From Vibrio ostreae (lineage in GTDB: Bacteria; Pseudomonadota; Gammaproteobacteria; Enterobacterales; Vibrionaceae), in assembly GCF_019226825.1 (NCBI RefSeq), contig NZ_CP076642.1:744001-808000 (forward strand): a stretch of DNA of 64,000 nt. The letters are read 5' to 3'. Positions 27,953 to 35,608 of the stretch are shown one piece after another (position 1 is the stretch's first letter; each line of letters begins with the position of its first letter). Position numbers and translations under genes: made by a program. The notes beneath the pieces were generated by a model. The model saw only the letters and a list, made by a program, of their open reading frames with translations, searched no databases and was not told the DNA's origin.

Positions 27953-28566
27953 AAAATGCCGCCCAAACGGTGCTGACGCGCAGCGAACAGCGCTTGCAGC
28001 TGCTGCAGCGCACCATTCAGATGTCCCGCCACGATACGAGGTTGATACTGATAATAATTTCCCCAGATCGTTTCTGCGTCCGGGATACGGGACGGGTCAG
28101 CCTCGGCCAGAATAACGGTGTCGAGCCCCAGTCTGGACATCATGGCGTACAGCGGATCGGTCGCGGTGAATACACACCATTCATAACCTTGCTCGACCAG
28201 TTTCTGAGTCATGAGTAAAAAGTGCAGCGAAGAGAAACCTTTCGAGAAAGAGGCTAACTGACCAAATTCAATCAGCTGATGCCGGTCGACCGGCTTAGCA
28301 AATACCTGCGTCAGCAAAACATCCGCTTGCTGGTCCAGATATTGCTCCAGAAACAGCGGTTCATCACCGGCGACACGGTAGCCGCATAAGGATTTAATCT
28401 GGTTGTTATCCATCAGTGCCATAAACGTCGGCATAAAAGTGTCAAGCCGGGCATCAAACGCCAGCGAATAACGCTGAGCGATGTAGTGTTCAACTTGTGC
28501 GCGATCAGGATGGTTACGATCAACGATCGCAAGTTGCAGTGGATGATCCTGAAAAAAATCTTTCAT
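27949..28566 (-). CDS. Thermostable hemolysin (delta-VPH) family, acyltransferase-like
   Basis: A 205-residue protein of the family named after the heat-stable hemolysin of V. parahaemolyticus. Features are HYIAQRYSLAFDARLDTFMPTFMALMD, EFGQLASFSKGFSSLHFLLMTQKLVEQGYEWCVFTATDPLYAMMSRLGLDTVILAEADP. That order resembles GNAT/autoinducer-synthase-like folds, with central strand, then a substrate loop. There is no signal peptide, so true secretion as a toxin is doubtful; an enzyme that transfers an acyl group is a fair alternative. It is the first gene of the operon and overlaps the ligase start by four bases. Both readings are inference. Confidence 0.75.
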   Translation of the reverse strand: MKDFFQDHPLQLAIVDRNHPDRAQVEHYIAQRYSLAFDARLDTFMPTFMALMDNNQIKSLCGYRVAGDEPLFLEQYLDQQADVLLTQVFAKPVDRHQLIEFGQLASFSKGFSSLHFLLMTQKLVEQGYEWCVFTATDPLYAMMSRLGLDTVILAEADPSRIPDAETIWGNYYQYQPRIVAGHLNGALQQLQALFAARQHRLGGIL

Positions 28567-28613
28567 TCAAAAGCCCTCTTTGGTGACTTACCTAAAGAGC
28601 TTAAAAACACAAG

Positions 28614-28650
28614 CTTAAGGAAAACTTAAGAAACACACATTTTTCTTAAG
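28614..28650 (-). promoter_or_regulatory. CTTAAG direct repeats (PmrA/QseB-type box)
   Basis: CTTAAG at 28614-28619, five bases, CTTAAG at 28625-28630, and a third CTTAAG at 28645-28650. The 6-5-6 spacing is that of PmrA/QseB-type boxes. It lies about 50-85 bases ahead of the operon's first codon. Confidence 0.7.
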
Positions 28651-28741
28651 AAAAGCAAGAGGAAGATGTAATCATTTGAAAAGTAATAAAATAAATTTGA
28701 GTAAATACTACAAAAGAAGAGAGAAATAACCGACTGGCAAT

Positions 28742-28769
28742 AAAAAACCGCAACTGACGGCTGCGGTTT
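28742..28769 (-). terminator. Terminator of the methyltransferase gene
   Basis: AAACCGCA pairs with TGCGGTTT across nine bases; on the minus strand T residues follow. It lies 30 bases after the methyltransferase stop and just upstream of the seven-gene operon. Confidence 0.8.
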
Positions 28770-28798
28770 AAAAAATTGAAAGGCTGAATCACGCAGCT

Positions 28799-29383
28799 TT
28801 ATTTGCGGCCGATACCCATAATCACTGGCATCACACCGTGTGGTGTGGTCACTTCAAACGCAGTGACAGTTTCAACATCATTAAAGCCGGCCTTAGTCAG
28901 CGTTAATTTAACCTCTGACTCGCTCAGGCCAAACTCAGGATCATCTTCCGCCACCAGCCAGTCCCAATGCACAAACAAACCGCCTTCATCCAGCAGCGAG
29001 TAAATAATTTCCGCCACTTCATCCAGATTAGCGACATAACCGCACACGGATGACGCCACCACTAAATCAAATTGTTTACGAAATGCCGGATGCTGAGCCA
29101 CCAAACCGCGGGTCAGGTGATCCACCACAGGCTCCACATTCGCCAGTTCTTTTTTATCCAGCTCTTCAATCATCGCCTCTGACGAATCCAGAGAAACGAT
29201 ATCTTTCGCCAACGGCGACATCCACTGACTCAATAATCCGGTGCCGCAACCAAAATCAAGCACGTGCTTGCCCTCAAGGGAAGTCAGCTTATTCAGTTGC
29301 TCAAAGACGTTGTTGGCGAAAACCACGGTCGCTTCATCTTGCTCCCAGCTCGCTGCATATTCGTCCCAGTTTTGTGCCATCAT
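28799..29383 (-). CDS. Class I SAM-dependent methyltransferase
   Basis: A 194-residue soluble enzyme. The SAM-binding motif I is KHVLDFGCGTGLLSQWM, the acidic ribose-contact strand is IVSLDSSEAMIEEL, and FDLVVASSVCGYVANL is motif IV-like. A start at 29383 or 29380 follows GGAGGCC. The substrate is not predictable; the general architecture resembles ubiquinone/menaquinone or small-molecule methyltransferases. It has its own terminator and is divergent from a LysR gene, which might control it. Confidence 0.85.
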   Translation of the reverse strand: MMAQNWDEYAASWEQDEATVVFANNVFEQLNKLTSLEGKHVLDFGCGTGLLSQWMSPLAKDIVSLDSSEAMIEELDKKELANVEPVVDHLTRGLVAQHPAFRKQFDLVVASSVCGYVANLDEVAEIIYSLLDEGGLFVHWDWLVAEDDPEFGLSESEVKLTLTKAGFNDVETVTAFEVTTPHGVMPVIMGIGRK

Positions 29384-29476
29384 GGCCTCCGTGTAACTTC
29401 TTGTCTTCAGGCTTTGTGCCCAAGTAAACTCAAACAGCCGAACTCAGGATTGGGGTTAAACCAAACGAATCCCTCT

Positions 29477-29494
29477 GTTTGAGACGACTCAAAC
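29477..29494. promoter_or_regulatory. Inverted repeat in the divergent methyltransferase/LysR region
   Basis: GTTTGAG, four bases, CTCAAAC: a 7-bp perfect inverted repeat. The half ACTCAAAC also occurs near 29428. It is a plausible regulator site. Confidence 0.4.
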
Positions 29495-29652
29495 ACTCCA
29501 AGATTAAACCAAAATAAAGCGAAGTTCATAGAGTTACCACACAATCTTGTGCTGCAGTGTCTCTACTTGTGTCAATTGGTGATAAATTCAGCACATAGGC
29601 AGCACAGATAAAATTGTATATGATTCACACACTTTAACTCCCAGAGACCGTT

Positions 29653-30531
29653 ATGAACCTGTCGCAGATTGAAGCATTCTGTACTATTGCAGACACCGGC
29701 TCGGTGTCCGAGGCAGCCCGCCAGTTGGAGTGCAACCGCACCAAACTGAGCATGGCCATCAAAGCGTTTGAGAGTGAACTGGGCGTCGAACTGTTCGTGC
29801 GTACCGGCAACAATGTCAGCCTTTCGGAAGCGGGCAAAGCAATCTATAAAGATTGCGAAAGCATAATGATTACCGCAACACGCATTCGACGCACCTGTTC
29901 GCAGGTCTCAGATGAATTTGCCGCTGAAGTCTGGATTGCCCGTGACGACTCGTTGCCTGACACGGTTTGGCAGGAGCTCGCCCACTCGCTCAATAAACTG
30001 TTCCCCAACACCTCGTTTAACCTGGTGCTGGCTTCCAGCGGTGACCTGGCCAGCCTGGTCGCGACCCAACAGGTCGATTTTGCTTTTGGCGTTGATTATG
30101 AACGCCTGGACGATGCGCGCATCAGCTATCAACCACTGGGTAAAATCCGCATGATGTCGGTATGCAGTGCCACCCATCCACTCACCAAAATCAAGCGAGT
30201 GACCGATGAAGACCTGCGTAAATCGATGCAGGCGGTCATGGTCTATCTTAACGAACAGGATAATTCCAGCCTGGGACCATTTTCACGCCGTTATATCGGA
30301 TTTTCCAGTTTTGAATACATGCTCAGTACCATACTGACCGAGAGCGCCTGGGGGGTGCTGCCTGAACCACTGATCCGCAACCATCTGCGTGAGCAACGCC
30401 TGGCGGTGATTCGCCATACCTACGGTCTGACTCAGGAAGACTATTGTATGTTTACCCTGACCGGCAGCACTGAAGATCCGGCCATGGCCTGGCTTTCGGA
30501 TAAACTGAGCGACTATCTGTTTGATTTCTAG
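29653..30531 (+). CDS. LysR-family transcriptional regulator
   Basis: A 292-residue regulator. The HTH is at the N-terminus (MNLSQIEAFCTIADTGSVSEAARQLECNRTKLSMAIKAFESELGVELFVRTGNNVSLSEAG), followed by a ligand domain beginning EVWIARDDSLPDTVWQELA. It is divergent from the methyltransferase gene, with an inverted repeat in between. The stop codon lies in a 19-bp tandem duplication. The ligand and regulon are unknown. Confidence 0.88.
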   Translation: MNLSQIEAFCTIADTGSVSEAARQLECNRTKLSMAIKAFESELGVELFVRTGNNVSLSEAGKAIYKDCESIMITATRIRRTCSQVSDEFAAEVWIARDDSLPDTVWQELAHSLNKLFPNTSFNLVLASSGDLASLVATQQVDFAFGVDYERLDDARISYQPLGKIRMMSVCSATHPLTKIKRVTDEDLRKSMQAVMVYLNEQDNSSLGPFSRRYIGFSSFEYMLSTILTESAWGVLPEPLIRNHLREQRLAVIRHTYGLTQEDYCMFTLTGSTEDPAMAWLSDKLSDYLFDF

Positions 30532-30550
30532 CTATCTGTTTGATTCCCTG
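30513..30550. repeat. 19-bp tandem duplication spanning a LysR stop codon
   Basis: CTATCTGTTTGATTTCTAG (30513-30531, ending exactly in the TAG stop) is followed at once by CTATCTGTTTGATTCCCTG (30532-30550). Confidence 0.9.
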
Positions 30551-30916
30551 CGGCCTTGTCTGAATTTAACTATTTGTTTTAATTAATAATAGACACTTAA
30601 TCGCCGGCTACCAGTTCCAATGTTCACCATCGCATCAGTCCCCCTTTCTTCATGCCACTGATAACATGCAGCTCAACGTTGAATTGGCCTTGGGCTGCGC
30701 ATTAGCAGTCTGACTGACGCGCTGTCTATTCCGCTCAACAGGGCGACATGCCACTCAGTGTCAATATTACTGACAGCAGAAAAACATTCTATCTCTATGA
30801 TTTTATTAAACAAAAGTAAAATCGGTTAAACACCAACCAACCAAAAGTACAAATCGTCGTTGTAAAAGGCCCGCTTTAGGCGAGAATAACGTCAGTTTCT
30901 TACAGGTATAAATCAA
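30532..30916. other. Intergenic region before the CDF gene
   Basis: About 385 bases. The first 19 are a tandem copy of the LysR gene end. The last 130 bases are AT-rich and probably hold the CDF promoter. I looked for a metal riboswitch fold and could not support one. Confidence 0.35.
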
Positions 30917-31813
30917 ATGTGTGCTCGAACAACTTATAACGAAAAGCGTGTCCTGACCCTCTCTGCCCTTTTTGCATCCCTTTTTGCAGGCGGCGGGTTA
31001 GTGATTGGTCTGCTCGTCGGCTCACTGGTGATTATGTTTGATGGTGTTTATTCACTGGTCAGCCTGCTGTTAACATTATTGTCGCTCGCGACATCACGTT
31101 ACATTATGAAACCGTCTGATGAACGATTTCCGTTCGGACGCGCGGTGCTAGAACCTGCCGTGATTGCGGTTAAAGGTGCCGTTATTCTGCTGGTGGTGGG
31201 CTACTCGCTTTACTCTGCGATTGGGGCCATGTTCACCGGCGGGCGCGAAGTTGATGCGTCTATTGCCACTGCATTCGGTGCCATCAACGTTATTGGTTGT
31301 GGTTTTGCATGGTGGTACATGGCAGCACTGAATAAACGCCGTACTTCTGGCCTTATCGATGCTGAAGTGAAGCAGTGGCAGATGGATGCCATGCTGAGTG
31401 TTGCAGTCACCGCAGGCTTCGTCATTGCCTGGGGAATTTCATTAACGCCTTTGGCACCTTACGCTGTGTATGCAGACCCGATGATGATGTTAGCGATGTC
31501 ATTTTACTTCATCAAAGTACCGTTCCAAATGCTGACTTCAGCGCTGCGCGAAATCTTCCTGATGGCGCCGAGTAAAGAGATTTGTCAAACCGTTGACCAA
31601 AGCGTGTTTGATGCCGGTAAAGAGTCCGATCAGGAGATTGAACTGGCCGGTGTGACCAAAGTAGGTCGTGAACTTTGGGTCGACGTTGATATTTACCCGG
31701 ACAGCAGTGAAATGATTCTGCTGGAAGATATTGAACAGACGCGAGAAACCATTAAGAAACGTCTGGCCAAGCTACCGCTGAAACTGCAAATCACAGTCAA
31801 CATTGCTACTTGA
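30917..31813 (+). CDS. Cation diffusion facilitator family transporter
   Basis: A 298-residue inner-membrane exporter of divalent metal ions with about six helices. FDGVYSLVSLLLTLLSL is the helix-two motif with Asp, FPFGRAVLEPAVIAVKG is the family's FG(R/H) loop, and the helix-five site is QWQMDAMLSVAVTAG. The usual His of HxxxD is Gln here (QxxxD), so metal preference may differ from zinc-type members, perhaps manganese or iron; this is inference. The C-terminal cytoplasmic domain (VTKVGRELWVDVDIYPD) is present. The start follows a weak AGG. A 13-bp duplication spans the stop. Confidence 0.87.
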   Translation: MCARTTYNEKRVLTLSALFASLFAGGGLVIGLLVGSLVIMFDGVYSLVSLLLTLLSLATSRYIMKPSDERFPFGRAVLEPAVIAVKGAVILLVVGYSLYSAIGAMFTGGREVDASIATAFGAINVIGCGFAWWYMAALNKRRTSGLIDAEVKQWQMDAMLSVAVTAGFVIAWGISLTPLAPYAVYADPMMMLAMSFYFIKVPFQMLTSALREIFLMAPSKEICQTVDQSVFDAGKESDQEIELAGVTKVGRELWVDVDIYPDSSEMILLEDIEQTRETIKKRLAKLPLKLQITVNIAT

Positions 31814-31827
31814 GATCGCCACTTGAG
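31802..31827. repeat. 13-bp tandem duplication at the CDF stop
   Basis: ATTGCTACTTGAG (31802-31814, containing the TGA stop) and ATCGCCACTTGAG (31815-31827) adjoin. Confidence 0.65.
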
Positions 31828-31879
31828 GTTAGCCAGGCCAACGTTCGGTTAATGAGGGTTAATTAAGCAAGCAAATAGT

Positions 31880-31908
31880 AAGCGACGTGCCAAACCACGT
31901 CGCTTTTG
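31880..31908 (+). terminator. Terminator of the CDF gene
   Basis: AAGCGACGTG and CACGTCGCTT form a perfect 10-bp stem around a six-base loop, followed by TTG. Confidence 0.75.
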
Positions 31909-31953
31909 TCATGTCCAGAACCCCAGGCCGTGACAAGTTAACCGCAGCGATCG

Positions 31954-32880
31954 CTAAACCGTTCTCTGAGTTGGGGATACTCCTGGCGGCTTCGCCGATG
32001 AACTATGACGTGTCACCCACCAGCAGACTAAAGATGCCAGCGTCACCATCACCACTCCTTGCCAGAAATGGCTGCCCAGCACCACACCAAGAATCAGGCA
32101 GGAAAAGAGAGTCGAAAATACCGGGGTAAAATAAGACAAGGTCGCCAACAGCAACATATTACCGGCCAGAATCGCCTGATTCCAAAGTGCATAGCCGCTG
32201 CCCATCACCACAGCTGTGAGTACAAGCGTCACAGCGGACGGCACGGTGAACTGTAGCGCTGGTTCATCTCCTGACACATATTTCACCCAAAGGGTCACCG
32301 CGGTAGCAATGAAAAACAGAGTGACTGCATTCTGACCATTGGCAATCACCCGGGTGACGTTGCAATACACCGCCCAGATAACTGCGCCCAGCGCCGCCAT
32401 GGTATACGCCAGCGGATTACCCGACACATTGCCGGCAATTTGCTTCAGCGATAAACCGCTATCACCTGATATCGCCCAGGCAACGCCGAGAAAAGCGACC
32501 AGAATACATGGATAAACCCAACGGCTGACAGGCTGCCGACTGGAGATAACGGTAAGCAGTACGGTCAATGCTGGCCACAGGTAGTTAATCACCGACATTT
32601 CCAACGCCTGATGACGAGAGTGTGCCATCCCCAAAGCCAGAGCAAGGCAAATCTCGTAGCTGACAAACAGCGCCCCGCCGATAATGAGATAGCGCAAGGA
32701 GAAACGATTAATGCGGGGGATCCCCATCACCCCAACCAGAAACACGCTGGCAACCGTATAAATCAGGGCAGCCCCGCCAGTCGGACTGAACTGCTCCGCG
32801 ACCATACGAACTAAACCCGCAACGCAACTCCATAACAATATGGCTGCAACACCGTAAACGGTACATCTGTGCAGTGCCAA
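31954..32880 (-). CDS. yddG: Aromatic amino-acid/drug exporter of the DMT family (YddG)
   Basis: A 308-residue, ten-helix inner-membrane exporter. It tracks E. coli YddG along its length: AILLWSCVAGLVR, GPSGGAAL-like SPTGGAALIYT, GALFVSYEICLALALGMAHSRHQALEMSVINYLWP, GAVIWAVYCNVT, GYALWNQAILAGN and LSYFTPVFSTL. YddG exports aromatic amino acids and has been linked to methyl viologen resistance in enterobacteria. Together with phhA/phhB/aacS at 17-21 kb it extends the aromatic amino-acid theme, but there is no operon link. Confidence 0.93.
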   Translation of the reverse strand: MALHRCTVYGVAAILLWSCVAGLVRMVAEQFSPTGGAALIYTVASVFLVGVMGIPRINRFSLRYLIIGGALFVSYEICLALALGMAHSRHQALEMSVINYLWPALTVLLTVISSRQPVSRWVYPCILVAFLGVAWAISGDSGLSLKQIAGNVSGNPLAYTMAALGAVIWAVYCNVTRVIANGQNAVTLFFIATAVTLWVKYVSGDEPALQFTVPSAVTLVLTAVVMGSGYALWNQAILAGNMLLLATLSYFTPVFSTLFSCLILGVVLGSHFWQGVVMVTLASLVCWWVTRHSSSAKPPGVSPTQRTV

Positions 32881-32932
32881 AACAGGCTCCGGAAAAGTAA
32901 TCAGAAAAGAGAACGAACTTTAACTGAAATTT

Positions 32933-33505
32933 TCAGCACAGAGAAGTATCCCTACCACTATTAAGGTAACGAATGATACGCGCAGGTGTACCACCAACCA
33001 GAGTATCCGGCGGCACATCATGATTGACCACAGAATTGGCCGCCACCACAGACCGGGCACCAATCGTCACTCCCTGATTAATGACGACGTTGCCGCCAAT
33101 CCAGACATCGTCTTCGACCACAATCGGTTGACTGAACGCCTCCCATTCACGGCGATGTCGATAATCAAGAGAGTGAGAAGGGGTATAAAACTGGCTGTTA
33201 GGACCGATAAGCACATGATTACCAATCTTGATAGGTGCATTATCCAACATGGTCACATTCATGTTGATAAAAGTTCGGCTACCAATCGTAATCGTCTTAC
33301 CAAATTCACAGTAAAACGGTGCCTGGACAATGCTGTCGGCACCAAACGCAGCAAACAGTTCTGTTTGCAACTTGTGCCGCTCAACATCACACACACTCTG
33401 ATTGATCTCAACTTTCAGCTCGGTCGCTCGCTGACGTAAAGTCGCGATAGCTGCATCGTTAGCATCGAAAACCTCACCGGCAATCATCTTTTCTAATTCT
33501 TTCAT
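32933..33505 (-). CDS. Maltose/galactoside O-acetyltransferase-like hexapeptide-repeat protein
   Basis: A 190-residue left-handed beta-helix acetyltransferase. Hexapeptide runs are visible in IKIGNHVLIGPNSQFYTPSHSLDYRHRRE and WIGGNVVINQGVTIGARSVVAANSVVNHDVPPDTLVGGTPARII, with the catalytic-type His in PSHSLD. It would acetylate a sugar or thiogalactoside with acetyl-CoA. ATG 33505 follows GAGG; upstream ATG 33517 lacks one. It is preceded on the same strand by a small cold-shock-like ORF, which overlaps its start. Confidence 0.9.
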   Translation of the reverse strand: MKELEKMIAGEVFDANDAAIATLRQRATELKVEINQSVCDVERHKLQTELFAAFGADSIVQAPFYCEFGKTITIGSRTFINMNVTMLDNAPIKIGNHVLIGPNSQFYTPSHSLDYRHRREWEAFSQPIVVEDDVWIGGNVVINQGVTIGARSVVAANSVVNHDVPPDTLVGGTPARIIRYLNSGRDTSLC

Positions 33506-33719
33506 CGGGCACCTCATGTTTCATGTTATGACTGCAAGGGTACCCGGATTGCGTACGGAAAAAAGAGAAAAACTCGCAGGTTAGCTTTCCCTGTTTAGAA
33601 TTGACCGAGGGGGACACATCCTGTCGGTAAAACTGGATACGCAGGGCATCCTGCTCAGGAGTGACGTAACCGTACCCCTGATCGGCATACCACTCAGTGA
33701 TGTGACCTTTGACGGCCAT
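33474..33719 (-). CDS. Small cold-shock-domain-like protein (C-terminal frame doubtful)
   Basis: An 81-residue ORF whose N-terminus, MAVKGHITEWYADQGYGYVTPEQDALRIQFYRQDV, matches the first half of a cold-shock domain (nucleic-acid binding). The rest, CEFFSFFRTQSG..., is less like the family. If the six-A run at 33559-33564 had five A, the frame would instead read CEFFSFSVRNPGTLAVIT and stop just ahead of the acetyltransferase gene, giving a more ordinary cold-shock end. I cannot decide. As written, the ORF overlaps the acetyltransferase start by about 32 bases. Confidence 0.45.
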   Translation of the reverse strand: MAVKGHITEWYADQGYGYVTPEQDALRIQFYRQDVSPSVNSKQGKLTCEFFSFFRTQSGYPCSHNMKHEVPDERIRKDDCR

Positions 33720-33784
33720 ACTAGTAATGATAGATTTATCAAACGTGCGCTAAACATAGTCAAAGCACTGAATTTGAGGAACGA

Positions 33785-33810
33785 AAAAACCGGGCTTTGA
33801 CCCGGTTTTT
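33785..33810. terminator. Bidirectional terminator
   Basis: AAAAACCGGG and CCCGGTTTTT form a perfect 10-bp stem around a CTTTGA loop, with A and T runs continuing on both sides. It ends yhfA on the minus strand. Confidence 0.85.
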
Positions 33811-33848
33811 CATTTTTAAGCACTGCTTCTTTTAAGGAACGCTTCCGA

Positions 33849-34247
33849 TCAGCAAATTTCCCAGCTATGAGTCATTTCCACTCCGGCGCCCAGCATCAGA
33901 CATACCGAGCAGTATTTTTGCAGAGAATCCGCGGTGACTTTTTCAACCACCGACTCATCAAGTTGCAGGCCGGAGATCACAAAGTGAATATTGACTTTGG
34001 TAAACAGACGCGGCGCCGTATCACGACGCTCAGTAGTCAGTTTTGCAATGCAGCTGTGTACTTGTTGCTGGGCAGATTTAAGGCCATCAACCACATCAAC
34101 CGAGCTGCAGCCACCAGCAGCCATCAACACCATTTCCATCGGGCTTGGCGCAGTCGCACCGCCGTTACCATCCATCACCACACAATGGCCGGACTGAGAT
34201 GCACCAATAAATTTAAAATCCTCAACCCACTTAACTTGTGCTTCCAT
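33849..34247 (-). CDS. yhfA: OsmC-family protein (YhfA-like)
   Basis: A 132-residue cytoplasmic thiol-peroxidase-fold protein. The two family cysteines are in MAAGGCSSVDVVDGL and YCSVCLML. The YhfA subgroup has no proven substrate, and oxidative-stress or organic-peroxide roles are inferred from OsmC/Ohr. ATG 34247 is preferred because family similarity begins at MEAQVKWVEDF; upstream codons to 34337 are open but unlike the family. The gene follows exoD with a 32-base gap on the same strand. Confidence 0.9.
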   Translation of the reverse strand: MEAQVKWVEDFKFIGASQSGHCVVMDGNGGATAPSPMEMVLMAAGGCSSVDVVDGLKSAQQQVHSCIAKLTTERRDTAPRLFTKVNIHFVISGLQLDESVVEKVTADSLQKYCSVCLMLGAGVEMTHSWEIC

Positions 34248-34279
34248 AGTTACTATCACTTCTTTTGCGTTAACACGCC

Positions 34280-34867
34280 TTATAATACCAACATCAGCGA
34301 GTTGAGTGCTATACGCATTAACAGATATCCCACCCACACAGCGAAGACGCTCAGCACGCCACCAATCAGCATGAACAAACCGTCACGCTCAATGATACCC
34401 AACGCAAACAAGATAATCGCGATATTAGGGGGAAAGTTCACAAAAGGCAGTGGCATCACTGCGACAACAGATAGCAGACAAATAACCACGCCAACAACGC
34501 GTCGCGCCATTGAGTTAGACAGAGGTTCCCAACGCGGTTTGATGTATTGCTCTACCCGCTCCAGCCAAGGCCGCATCTCTTCGATAAAACGCAGGGTTTT
34601 ATGACGGTTAAGACGACGGCGCTGGACTAGTTTTGGCAGGCGCGGGGACTGGAAGCCAACAATGATTTGCAGACCCAGCAAAAAAATGGCAAATCCGGCG
34701 AAAAATGAAATGCCGGGAATTAATCCGGCCAGACTCAACATGATTAACAGCGCGCCATAAGAACGCCGTTTGAGCGATTCCAGCAATTCTCCAATCGAAA
34801 GGTAGGTTTCAGGATGCTGTTGCAGGGTCTTGACTAACAACTCAGAGGTTTTTTCCACACTCACCAC
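34280..34867 (-). CDS. ExoD-family membrane protein
   Basis: A 195-residue inner-membrane protein with four to five helices. The ExoD signature is visible: SIGELLESLKRRSYGALLIMLSLAGLIPGISFFAGFAIFLLGLQIIVG, and RRVVGVVICLLSVVAVMPLPFVNFPPNIAIILFALGI. The name comes from rhizobial exopolysaccharide mutants, and a function is not established. The only starts are GTG codons (34867, 34864, 34858) that lie in a tandem-repeat array running upstream, and no ribosome site is evident, so the start is doubtful. Confidence 0.8.
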   Translation of the reverse strand: MVSVEKTSELLVKTLQQHPETYLSIGELLESLKRRSYGALLIMLSLAGLIPGISFFAGFAIFLLGLQIIVGFQSPRLPKLVQRRRLNRHKTLRFIEEMRPWLERVEQYIKPRWEPLSNSMARRVVGVVICLLSVVAVMPLPFVNFPPNIAIILFALGIIERDGLFMLIGGVLSVFAVWVGYLLMRIALNSLMLVL

Positions 34868-34954
34868 ACTATTTAACCGACAACACTATTTATTAACCAA
34901 CGACACTATTTATTAACCAACGACACTATTTAACTGACGACACTGTTTAACTCA
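34865..34954. repeat. 17/20-bp tandem repeats upstream of exoD
   Basis: Units related to CGACACTATTTATTAACCAA: 34881-34900 and 34901-34920 (19 of 20 identical), then shorter forms at 34921-34937 and 34938-34954, and an edge copy at 34865-34880 that includes the exoD start. The array ends just before AT-rich sequence. Confidence 0.8.
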
Positions 34955-35083
34955 TAATACTGTTTTCATCGACCAGACTATTGCCATCAACAAGACAATT
35001 TGCATCGTTGAGATAACGATGATTGCGTGCGATGTAACTTGCCATAAACTCAGCGCACCAATGTCAGCTTATTATCAGCCCAT

Positions 35084-35108
35084 AAAGAAAACCCCACCAA
35101 GCTCGCGC
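35084..35108 (-). terminator. Terminator of the CsrB-like sRNA
   Basis: On the minus strand AACCCCACCA pairs with TGGTGGGGTT around GGCGCGAGCT-like loop bases, followed by TTCTTT. Confidence 0.85.
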
Positions 35109-35431
35109 CTGGTGGGGTTCAGTTCTTACTCGCAGCAATCCGGCTACTAGAGGTGCTCCCTGCATCAATTCCTTGATAGTTTGCTGTGTCCTTCAGCGCA
35201 TTCCGTTTCATCGCCGTCCTAGCGGTGTCCCTGACTCTGTCATCCTGACAGACATACGCTTATGTCCTTCAAGCCGTCCATAAACCTTCCTTCATAACCA
35301 TCCTGGTTACGTCGCATCCAGCTTATGTCCTTTGCTATCCATGCCGATCATTCATCCTGAATAACCGAATCTTCATCCTGAAGATGACCTATCCCTGGGT
35401 CTTTCCTGTTCCATGTCTGCATCCTGCTGAC
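35084..35431 (-). ncRNA. csrB: CsrB-family sRNA (CsrA-sequestering)
   Basis: About 348 bases on the minus strand. I count about 21 GGA motifs, mostly CAGGATG, AAGGACA or AAGGAA in predicted hairpin loops (for example TTCAGGATGAA, AACCAGGATGGTT, GTCAGGATGAC). Near the 3-prime end GCAGGGAGCACCTCTAGTAG and CCGGATTGCTGCGA resemble the end of E. coli CsrB, followed by a strong terminator. It should bind and titrate the RNA-binding protein CsrA. In vibrios these sRNAs are switched on by the VarS/VarA system and feed into quorum sensing. Which paralogue (CsrB, C or D) cannot be told. Confidence 0.93.
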
Positions 35432-35437
35432 AACTTG

Positions 35438-35465
35438 AGATTACGATATCGGCCAATTTGAGCAA
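35438..35465 (-). promoter_or_regulatory. Promoter of the CsrB-like sRNA
   Basis: On the minus strand TTGCTC (35465-35460), 16 bases, TAATCT (35443-35438), and then GTCAGCAGG as the likely 5-prime end at 35431. Confidence 0.6.
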
Positions 35466-35590
35466 GCGCTAAAAACAGCCCTTCCAGCTGAGAATCGGTA
35501 TCAGTTAAAAACTAATCTATAACAAACAATTACTTACATTTACATCATCTCACTTACCTTACGAATTAACAGCTAAAATCTTACATGACA

Positions 35591-35608
35591 TGTAAGAGAT
35601 CTCGCACA
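35591..35608 (-). promoter_or_regulatory. GacA/UvrY/VarA-type upstream activating box
   Basis: TGTAAGAGATCTCGCACA matches the TGTAAG-N-GAT-N-TCTTACA pattern of GacA-type regulators except in the last half-site. It is about 160-175 bases ahead of the sRNA start, a usual distance. The remaining 35432-35842 region shows no gene. Confidence 0.65.

Noticed and set aside
27949..28566. Calling the delta-VPH gene a secreted pore-forming toxin
   Set aside because: No signal peptide or membrane-active pattern; it is the first gene of an enzyme operon.
30740..30916. Possible metal riboswitch ahead of the CDF gene
   Set aside because: I could not build the conserved yybP-ykoY or similar core from the bases present.
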